Shown here: in pieces, positions 6,255 to 11,537 of the stretch | Position numbering within the stretch: the stretch's first letter is position 1 | Layout: each line of letters begins with the position of its first letter | Assembly (NCBI GenBank): GCA_022616395.1 | Contig: JAKEEV010001206.1 | Coordinates: 1-11,537, forward strand | Direction: 5' to 3' | From: Planctomycetia bacterium | GTDB lineage: Bacteria > Planctomycetota > Planctomycetia > Gemmatales > Gemmataceae | DNA: 11,537 nt | The notes under the pieces: generated by a model | What the model saw: only the letters and a program-made list of their open reading frames with translations | Database searches by the model: none | Told to the model about the DNA's origin: nothing | Translations under genes and position numbers: made by a program

Positions 6255-6353
6255 CAGTCATCAGTGAACAGTCATCAGGCAAGGAACCTCTTCCGACTTG
6301 ATGATTGATGACTGATGACTGATGACTGATCACTGATGACTGATTCCCGATTA
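6255..6353. repeat. Palindromic 7-base repeat array running into a stop codon
   Basis: The left arm has CAGTCAT, CAGTGAA, CAGTCAT (6255-6275). After a short spacer, the right arm has units in phase from 6298: TTGATGA twice, CTGATGA twice, CTGATCA, CTGATGA, CTGATTC and CCGATTA. The arms are inverted relative to each other and can pair. The last unit contains TTA at 6351-6353, the complement of the TAA stop codon of the HEAT-repeat gene. It fills the whole gap between two convergent genes and may act on both transcripts; no T-run is present. Confidence 0.85.
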
Positions 6354-8648
6354 CCGAACTCCCAGCTTCTCCAGCGCCTTCTTGGCCGCGGGGCGCGTTC
6401 CTGAGTTGTCGGAGTAGTTGCCGGCCAGTTCCTTGAGTTTGGGAATCGCGGGGAACGCGGCGTCTCCCATGTGGCCCAGTGCCTCGGTTGTCGCGACGCG
6501 CACTTCAGGGTCTCGGTCGTCCAGAAGCCGGATGAGCAGTGGCACAGCATCTTTGGCGCTTGCACCGAGTTGGCCCGTTGCAGTGGCCGCAGCGGACTTT
6601 GTTGTTTCGCTCACATCGCGGAGCAGCTTCAGGAGTGCGGGCAAGTCATCGGTCGTTGGGCCGATTAGCAGGAGCGCTTCCGCGGCGGACGAACGAACAA
6701 GCGCGTTTCGGTCATTCAGTCCAGCGCGCACCGCGACCGCGCTCTTCTTCACATCACCATCGATTGCGGCCACTGCTACCGTTGCCCACAGGGCAAGTCC
6801 CTTCAGTGGGTCGTTTGTCATTGCTTCGAGTTCGGCCTTCGCGGACTTCGCGCGTGGACCGGCGGCTGTCAGTGCCTTGAGAGCCGCCAGACGCGAGGGG
6901 TACTTGACCCTGGGATTGGCTAACTTCACAAGCGCGGCGAGCGCTTCGGGCGAGAGCGGGTTGAGCTTGCCCAGCGCGAGAATCGCGGCACTCGATACAG
7001 TGTTGTCACTGTCCGCAGTGGCCTTGATAAGCGCGGAAGATACGTCGGGCGAAGTTGGATCGATCACAGCGACCGCGAGAGCCGCTTTTGCGCGAAGGTG
7101 GTAGGGCAATCCCTTCTCGGAAACCAGCGGAAGCAATCCAGGCAGCGCGGGCTTGGCGTCCGGACCCATCGCGAGAAGCGCTTCAACGAACTGATTGCGG
7201 ATGTCGGGTTCCTTCTCGTCCGGCAGCGCCTTGCCCAGGGCTTCCGCGGCCGGAGCCGCAGCCGGCCCGAGTTGCTGGAGAAGTTGGCCGACGGCCTCGC
7301 GGATGTAGCGATCCTCGTCCGTCACCAGGTTGCTCATTTCGGGAACGACTTTCGCCGCTTCCGCCGGGGGGAGCGTGGAAACCAGTTCCAGAGCCTTGTA
7401 CCGGGCGAGTGCGCTTGTGCTTGCGAGGTGCTTGAGGGCAGCGGGAATGAGCGGTTTTCCTGCTTCACCGATGCGCAGAATCACGTTGATGGCTTCCCCC
7501 GCGACTAGCCCCACCGGCGAATCGAGCGCTCGCTGCACAAGCGCAAGCGCTTCGTCTTTTGCTTCTCCGATGCGGATGAGCGCGCACGCGGACTCCAGAG
7601 CGAGTTGTGGATCCCGGTCCGCGAGTCGCTTCTTGAGTGCATCAGCGGCCGGCTTGGCGGGCGGGCCGATGTTCCCCAGCGTCCGCATGGCGTAGAACTG
7701 CACGAGCGGGTTTGTGTGGTCGAGCAACTTCGTGGTGGGAGCGACCGCAGGCTCGCCGATTCGACCGAGCGCTTGCCAGTAGGCGAATTTCAGATCGAGG
7801 TTTTCGCTGTTGGTTTCCACCGACGCTTCAGCCGGGTACAAGGTTGTGATTGCCGTAATCAAATCCGGCACCGCGGACGCGGCGTTTGGTCCAGCGCGGC
7901 CCAGCGCGTTGGCGGCTTCGCGGCGGATATTCGTGTTGGCGCTGGTCAGGGCCGCGCGGAGTGGATCGACCGCTGACTTTGGAATCTCCGCGACCGTACC
8001 GATCAGTTCCGCGGCCAGCCGCGCGATCTCCGCGTCGTCGTGAGTGAGCAGCTTCGCCAGCGCAGTGGGATCGGGGACGCCCAGCACTCGAAGTGCATCG
8101 AACGCGGCTCCGCGCACGTTCGCGTCGGTGTCGGTGCAGAGTTTCTGCACATCGGGAGCGAGTGAAACCCCGACCGTTCCCAACTGGCCGATGGTGTAGA
8201 TGGTGTGTTCGCGAATGACGGGCGACTTGTCGGCCAGTTCCGCGCGGAGTATGGGCACTCCTTTCTCCTTGAGTAGCGCCTCGCCCTTTTTCCCGCACTG
8301 AAGCAGAGTGAGCGCCGCGGCTTCTCGTGTGCTGTTAATCTGGTTGGTGAGTGTTCGGCCAGCACCGGCCGTGCCCTTGTCCTTGAGCAATTCTACCAGC
8401 GCGGGCAACACCTCCGGGTCGTCCTCCGCCAGCCAGGAGAGATCCTCGACGGCGGCTCGCTTTGCTTCTTGATTGTTGGTCTTGAGCTTGGCGAAGTGCG
8501 CGTTGCGTGCGGTCAGAGCAGGATCTTGAGGAGCCTCTCCTCCGGGCGTCTCGCCGTTGGCGGGAGCCGGGTCGGGCTTTTTCCCACAACCAGCAGTGAG
8601 CGAAAAGCCGATCCCGATGACCAGCGCAAAGAGTGCGAATCGGCTCAT
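6351..8648 (-). CDS. HEAT-repeat lipoprotein
   Basis: A 765-residue protein made almost entirely of HEAT-like (PBS-lyase type) alpha-helical repeats. The start at 8648 is chosen because it gives a clean lipoprotein signal, MSRFALFALVIGIGFSLTAGC, with the lipidated cysteine at residue 21; an ORF extending to 8762 adds 38 residues that would bury the signal. No clear Shine-Dalgarno is seen. A low-complexity linker rich in Pro, Glu and Gly (about 25-40) follows. Repeats then recur about every 37-40 residues to the end, with forms such as NIRREAANALGRAG, LVQFYAMRTLGNIGPPA, LVRSSAAEALLLIGP and EVRVATTEALGHMGDAA. Such solenoids bind proteins and have no catalytic residues; phycobilin lyase activity is not implied. 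Lipid anchoring with a large solenoid suggests an envelope scaffold, which is inference. Confidence 0.92.
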   Translation of the reverse strand: MSRFALFALVIGIGFSLTAGCGKKPDPAPANGETPGGEAPQDPALTARNAHFAKLKTNNQEAKRAAVEDLSWLAEDDPEVLPALVELLKDKGTAGAGRTLTNQINSTREAAALTLLQCGKKGEALLKEKGVPILRAELADKSPVIREHTIYTIGQLGTVGVSLAPDVQKLCTDTDANVRGAAFDALRVLGVPDPTALAKLLTHDDAEIARLAAELIGTVAEIPKSAVDPLRAALTSANTNIRREAANALGRAGPNAASAVPDLITAITTLYPAEASVETNSENLDLKFAYWQALGRIGEPAVAPTTKLLDHTNPLVQFYAMRTLGNIGPPAKPAADALKKRLADRDPQLALESACALIRIGEAKDEALALVQRALDSPVGLVAGEAINVILRIGEAGKPLIPAALKHLASTSALARYKALELVSTLPPAEAAKVVPEMSNLVTDEDRYIREAVGQLLQQLGPAAAPAAEALGKALPDEKEPDIRNQFVEALLAMGPDAKPALPGLLPLVSEKGLPYHLRAKAALAVAVIDPTSPDVSSALIKATADSDNTVSSAAILALGKLNPLSPEALAALVKLANPRVKYPSRLAALKALTAAGPRAKSAKAELEAMTNDPLKGLALWATVAVAAIDGDVKKSAVAVRAGLNDRNALVRSSAAEALLLIGPTTDDLPALLKLLRDVSETTKSAAATATGQLGASAKDAVPLLIRLLDDRDPEVRVATTEALGHMGDAAFPAIPKLKELAGNYSDNSGTRPAAKKALEKLGVR

Positions 8649-8803
8649 GATGAGCAGGTGAGTTAAAGGGGAAGTGCGAGCGACTGCTTGTATCCTACCT
8701 CCTGGAATGAAGACGAGCCAGAAAAGTAGTTGGCATTCGCGGGGTGCCGTTCTGAAAGACAACGGCTCACGGGTGCCTGTTAGTAGAGCGCCTGAGCTAA
8801 ACA

Positions 8804-9071
8804 GTCACACGCTTGAGATTGGGAGGCGTTTGAAAGACCCCTCACCCGCCGCTTATCGCGAAGCAGTTGCTTCGCGGCGGCGACCTCTCCCCGCTCAAGC
8901 GGGGCGAAGTGGGGTTGTTGCCATTTCGCGAAGCTACTCGACACTGCAAGCGCTCACACCTCTCCCCGCTCAAGCGGGGAGAGGTCGCCGTAGACTGACG
9001 CAAGGCGTCAGTCGTCACGGCGGGTGAGGGGTCTGAAAAACTCCCCAAACACCTCTCGCTCACCGTGTGAC
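8804..9071. repeat. MITE-like compound palindromic element
   Basis: Outer ends GTCACACG (8804-8811) and CGTGTGAC (9064-9071) are inverted. Inside, AGACCCCTCACCCGCCG (8835-8851) and its perfect complement at 9018-9034 form 17-bp inverted repeats. Within these lie a 9-bp hairpin at 8857-8876, two identical 22-base direct copies at 8883-8904 and 8958-8979, a perfect 13-bp stem with a 2-base loop at 8958-8985, a 15-bp long-range match (8878-8892 with 8976-8990), and a 9-bp hairpin at 8993-9013. The bases GAA flank both 17-bp ends on the outside, possibly a 3-bp target duplication. There is no transposase; this would be a non-autonomous element if mobile. Confidence 0.85.
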
Positions 9072-9075
9072 TTTT

Positions 9076-9089
9076 GAGCGTCGACGCTC
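9076..9089. promoter_or_regulatory. Perfect 14-bp palindrome upstream of the DUF454 gene
   Basis: GAGCGTCGACGCTC is a perfect palindrome 38 bases before the ATG of the DUF454 gene. Its place and symmetry fit a dimeric repressor or activator site, but it also lies right beside the compound repeat and could belong to it. No promoter boxes could be assigned with confidence. Confidence 0.35.
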
Positions 9090-9127
9090 GACTACTCTGA
9101 AAGAAGGGTTCAGTCATTAGCAACACG

Positions 9128-9562
9128 ATGGAAGAGCGAGAACGGGTCACGCAAGAGAATCGTCCGCCCCAGGCGACGGGCGTGCGGCGGCTACTCTACG
9201 TCGGCGCGGGGTCTGTGTGCGTCGGGCTGGCGTATCTCGGTGTGCTATTGCCTGGCTTGCCAACAACACCGTGGCTTCTGCTGGCGGGCTACTGCTTTGC
9301 TCGTTCATCGCCGAGACTGGATCGCTGGCTGAAGCGCTCTCCGGTGTTCGGGAAGCTCCTGCGCGAGTGGGAGGAGCATCGCGGAATGCGCTGGCCGGTG
9401 AAGGTGTTCGCGGTGGTGCTTGTGATGAGTGTTGTGAGCCTGAGCATTGTCTTTGGCACAATGCCGGTCTGGTTGAAGTGGGTAATCGGTGGCCTTGCGT
9501 GTGTCGGCGTGTGCGTGATCGTGTTTGTAGTGCCGACGATCAAGAGCAAGCCTTGCCGATGA
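9128..9562 (+). CDS. DUF454 (YbaN) family inner-membrane protein
   Basis: A 144-residue membrane protein with the DUF454 signature LPTTPWLLLAGYCFARSS near residues 44-61, followed by PRLDRWLKRSPVFGKLLREW and a basic/hydrophobic hinge (GMRWPVKVFAV). It has a hydrophobic segment at about 22-40 leading into the motif, and two further membrane helices (about 95-115 and 117-138). Length matches the family. Its function is unknown in bacteria; E. coli YbaN is the namesake. The N-terminal 18 residues are charged and variable. Its stop codon overlaps the ATG of the next small ORF by four bases (ATGA at 9559-9562). Confidence 0.9.
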   Translation: MEERERVTQENRPPQATGVRRLLYVGAGSVCVGLAYLGVLLPGLPTTPWLLLAGYCFARSSPRLDRWLKRSPVFGKLLREWEEHRGMRWPVKVFAVVLVMSVVSLSIVFGTMPVWLKWVIGGLACVGVCVIVFVVPTIKSKPCR

Positions 9563-9678
9563 GCGCGGTTCATTCGACATCAGCGCCAGTCGAGGTCCGA
9601 GAGGGCCATGCCCGAATCGTGGTGGATGACTTTGGGAGACTTCTCTGGCGGCTCCGCGACCACAGCGAACAGCTGTGA
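9559..9678 (+). CDS. Possible coupled small ORF, 39 residues
   Basis: The ATG overlaps the DUF454 stop codon (ATGA), a typical translational coupling. The 39-residue product has a varied N-terminus followed by ARIVVDDFGRLLWRLRDHSEQL, a plausible amphipathic helix. About two thirds of its codons end in G or C, in line with neighbours. It ends at TGA 9676-9678, after which the same frame stays open and encodes a CPKC motif. It is either a true small protein or the front part of a broken gene. No family is recognised. Confidence 0.35.
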   Translation: MSAVHSTSAPVEVREGHARIVVDDFGRLLWRLRDHSEQL

Positions 9679-9913
9679 GATTCCCCGGGTGCCGGCGTCC
9701 ACCGGCTCAACTCTACTTGGTCCGGACCGCCCCGGTCCATCGACGAGTTGCGAAAAAAGTGCCCGAAATGCGATCAGTCGCAGTGGCACTCGGCCCTGAC
9801 CTTCGGAGAGCTTGTGGGGCTTGGAAGCTATGGTGTTGGGGTTGTGTCTGGGTGTATCCTCGGTTCGACCGTGGGCACTGTCGCCCGCGACAAGCAACAG
9901 AGGAGGGCGACCG
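9679..9913 (+). pseudogene. Zinc-ribbon-like open segment, possible remnant
   Basis: In the same frame as the preceding 39-residue ORF and directly after its TGA, the frame encodes an open stretch with RKKCPKCDQSQW, a single CxxC knuckle, then a glycine-rich hydrophobic segment (GLGSYGVGVVSGCILGSTVG) and a basic tail (ARDKQQRR). The only possible start is TTG at 9748, with no good ribosome binding site. The frame continues to 10071, overlapping the iron permease gene, where it no longer looks coding. Bases 9680-9738 are rich in GC palindromes (GGTCCGGACC at 9719-9728), which may have been inserted. This could be a decayed zinc-ribbon membrane protein; chance is also possible. Confidence 0.3.
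9901..9906 (+). promoter_or_regulatory. Shine-Dalgarno site of the iron permease family gene
   Basis: AGGAGG ends seven bases before the ATG at 9914 and identifies that codon as the start, rather than the upstream ATG at 9812 in the same frame. Confidence 0.8.
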
Positions 9914-10387
9914 ATGCCGCGGAAAGGTGGAGTGTTGGAAGGACTGTCAACTTGGGCGACTCGCTGGGCTGGAAGTTCGTGGGCGTTCGGTGTGGCTGTT
10001 GGAGTGATTCTCACCTGGCTTGTCACTGGCCCGTTCTTCGGCTTCTCGGATACGTGGCAACTGGTGATTAACACCGGGACCACGATCATCACCTTCCTCA
10101 TGGTGTTTTTGATTCAGCGGACGCAGAACAAGGAATCGATGGCGATTCACTTGAAGTTGAACGAACTGGTGGCCGCGATTCGGGGCGCAAGCAACCGGTT
10201 GATTAACGTCGAGGATCTCACCGAGGAGGAGGTGGGCATTCTGCACCAACACTACGCGAAGCTCGTCGAACTGGCCAAGAAGGATCTGCGCTTGACCGAA
10301 TCACATTCGATCGAGGACGCGGAGGAAGATCACGCCCGGAAACTCGCCGCTCAGCGGGAGGAACCCGAGGACGACACCGAGGATTGA
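9914..10387 (+). CDS. Low-affinity iron permease family protein
   Basis: A 157-residue membrane protein matching the bacterial low-affinity iron permease family (PF04120). The signature runs GPFFGFSDTWQLVINTGTT, then ITFLMVFLIQRTQNKESMA, then IHLKLNELV, typical in order and spacing. Two membrane helices are evident (about 20-38 and 50-67), followed by a cytoplasmic helical region and an acidic tail (EEPEDDTED). The family name comes from yeast Fet4; iron transport by the short bacterial members is unproven. It converges on ruvB with a 7-base gap. No iron-box-like site was recognised upstream. Confidence 0.88.
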   Translation: MPRKGGVLEGLSTWATRWAGSSWAFGVAVGVILTWLVTGPFFGFSDTWQLVINTGTTIITFLMVFLIQRTQNKESMAIHLKLNELVAAIRGASNRLINVEDLTEEEVGILHQHYAKLVELAKKDLRLTESHSIEDAEEDHARKLAAQREEPEDDTED

Positions 10388-10394
10388 TTCCCGG

Positions 10395-11435
10395 TCAATC
10401 GAACAGGCCCGGTTGCGGCTTTTCTTCGGGCTTGGGTCGGGGAGGAATCTTGCCGAGTACGGTATAAGCGCGCGGCATTGCCACCCGACCGCGCGGGGAG
10501 CGGGTGATGTACTGCTCGCGAAGCAGGTAAGGTTCGATCTCATCCGAAAGCGTGTCACTCGCAAGGTTGATGGTCGCCGCGAGAGCTTCCACACCGGTTG
10601 GCCCACCAGCGTAGAGGTCGATGAGCGTTTCCAGATACTTGCGGTCGTTCTTGTCGAGTCCTTCTCGATCCACTTCAGCCTTGTCGAGCGCGTCGCGGGC
10701 AATGTCTTCCGTGATCTTGCCGTCATGCAAAGCGGCTGCGAAGTTTCGAGTCCAGTAGAGCCGTGAGTTGGCGACTCGCGGAGTTCCGCGGCTCCGTTGA
10801 GCCAGTTCCAGAGCCGCGGCATCGGTGATGGGCGTGTTGAGCTTCGCGGAGTTGATGCGCACAATTTGCGCTAATTCCTCGACGCTGTAAAACTCCAGGT
10901 GTTCGTGCATCTTGAAGCGGTCGCGCATCGGGCTGCTTAACATTCCGCTGCGAGTCGTTGCACCGATGAGCGTGAAGCGTTTGAGGTTCATCGAGATGGT
11001 GCGCGCGCTCATTCCTTCGCCGAGCACGATGTCGATGCGGAAATCTTCCATCGCGGGGTAGATGAACTCTTCCACGACGCGCGGCATGCGGTGGATCTCG
11101 TCGATGAACAGCACCGAGCCTTCCTCGAGATTGGTGAGGAACGGCAGCAGGTCCGCGGGCTTGGAGAGAGCTGGGCCGCTTGTTAACTGGATCGATGTGC
11201 CGAGTTCGTTCGGAAGCACGGTTGCGAACGTGGTCTTGCCAAGCCCCGGCGGGCCGTCGAAGAGAATGTGGCCGAGCGGTTCTTTCAACTTCTTCGACGC
11301 GCACACGGCGATCTCCAGCCGCTCCGCGACCTTCCTCTGACCGATGACTTCTTTCAGCAACTTCGGCCGCAGTGCCGCATCGTGCTTTTGCACTTCGTCA
11401 GCCGGAACGGTGGTAATGACTTTCTCGCGGGCCAT
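10395..11435 (-). CDS. ruvB: Holliday junction branch migration ATPase RuvB
   Basis: A 346-residue AAA+ motor that, with RuvA, drives branch migration of Holliday junctions in recombinational repair. Walker A is GPPGLGKTT at 61-69, Walker B/DEIH at 112-115, sensor 1 around GATTRSG (158-164), the arginine finger R173 in RDRF, and the sensor 2 motif GTPR at 217-220. The C-terminal winged helix carries EPYLLREQYITRSPRGRVAMPRAY, the usual DNA-binding end. Length is normal. The segment after sensor 2 reads VANSRLYWTRNFA rather than the common IANRLLRRVRDFA. The ATG has AGGA seven bases upstream. No ruvA or ruvC is in the window; the gene looks monocistronic here, with a hairpin just upstream. Confidence 0.97.
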   Translation of the reverse strand: MAREKVITTVPADEVQKHDAALRPKLLKEVIGQRKVAERLEIAVCASKKLKEPLGHILFDGPPGLGKTTFATVLPNELGTSIQLTSGPALSKPADLLPFLTNLEEGSVLFIDEIHRMPRVVEEFIYPAMEDFRIDIVLGEGMSARTISMNLKRFTLIGATTRSGMLSSPMRDRFKMHEHLEFYSVEELAQIVRINSAKLNTPITDAAALELAQRSRGTPRVANSRLYWTRNFAAALHDGKITEDIARDALDKAEVDREGLDKNDRKYLETLIDLYAGGPTGVEALAATINLASDTLSDEIEPYLLREQYITRSPRGRVAMPRAYTVLGKIPPRPKPEEKPQPGLFD

Positions 11436-11460
11436 CGTGTGTTCCTGTCGAGGCTGACCG

Positions 11461-11513
11461 CTCCCTTGCGGTCGCGGCTCGGTGTTGAGTTGCGAGCCGC
11501 GACCGCAAGGAAG
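11461..11513. repeat. Near-perfect hairpin upstream of ruvB
   Basis: Arms of 20 bases (11461-11480 and 11494-11513) match at 19 of 20 positions around a 13-base loop. The arm core GAGCCGCGACCG also forms the hairpin at 5340-5407, so the two belong to one repeat family with different inner bases. It starts 25 bases upstream of the ruvB start codon, so it may lie in the promoter or the 5' leader. Confidence 0.85.
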
Positions 11514-11537
11514 TGGTGATTAATGTCACTTCTTCTG

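Larger units (their letters stand above)
8649..9127. other. Divergent intergenic region without a gene
   Basis: This 479-base stretch separates the divergently read HEAT-repeat lipoprotein and DUF454 genes and should hold both promoters. I find no convincing coding region: the open frames run through the palindromic element and have no family resemblance. The first 155 bases show nothing recognisable; 8804-9071 is the repeat element, and 9076-9089 a palindrome. Confidence 0.6.

Noticed and set aside
8674..9027. Open frame within the intergenic repeat element
   Set aside because: Most of its length is palindromic repeat sequence and the product shows no protein-like pattern.
9580..10101. Minus-strand open frame of 173 codons
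   Set aside because: It overlaps the start of the iron permease family gene, has no motif and no ribosome binding site.
1..11537. Defence, secretion, toxin-antitoxin or biosynthetic system
   Set aside because: No nuclease, toxin, transposase, modification enzyme or multi-gene pathway is recognisable; genes are housekeeping, exported or small membrane proteins.

Overview
The window reads as a high-GC planctomycete chromosome, most likely Gemmataceae. This rests on the C-terminus of a DUF1559 protein with its H-x9-DG motif, a lineage-typical HEAT-repeat lipoprotein, a proline- and glycine-rich lipoprotein of no known family, and the RuvB and ScpB variants. This placement is inference from gene content; there is no rRNA, tRNA, transposase or CRISPR array in the window.

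Layout. Bases 1-1517 hold two + strand genes: the end of a DUF1559 protein and a small exported beta-propeller-like protein. Bases 1604-5272 hold a five-gene minus-strand cluster, read in the order tartrate/malate-type beta-decarboxylating dehydrogenase, DUF420-like membrane protein, small two-helix membrane protein, ScpB, bestrophin-like channel. The last three are tightly packed (gaps of 4 and 20 bases) and probably co-transcribed. A + strand lipoprotein gene (5600-6247) converges on a long minus-strand gene for a HEAT-repeat lipoprotein (6351-8648). A 479-base intergenic region with a compound palindromic element follows, then + strand DUF454, a small coupled ORF with a broken zinc-ribbon-like continuation, and a low-affinity iron permease family protein (9914-10387). 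The latter converges on minus-strand ruvB (10395-11435), separated by 7 bases.

The genes do not form one recognisable pathway. They mix housekeeping functions (RuvB for Holliday junction migration, ScpB for chromosome condensation) with small membrane proteins and exported proteins. I see no defence, secretion or biosynthetic system.

What is unusual is the density of palindromic repeat elements at gene boundaries. Three are palindromic arrays of 7-base units with different sequences (1517-1602, 2991-3157, 6255-6353); one lies inside the scpB coding region and another runs into a stop codon. Two near-perfect hairpins of one shared family flank the dehydrogenase and ruvB starts (5340-5407 and 11461-11513). 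A third hairpin type overlaps the dehydrogenase stop codon (4108-4178). A MITE-like element of about 270 bases with nested hairpins lies at 8804-9071. These repeats are the part of the window most worth following up.
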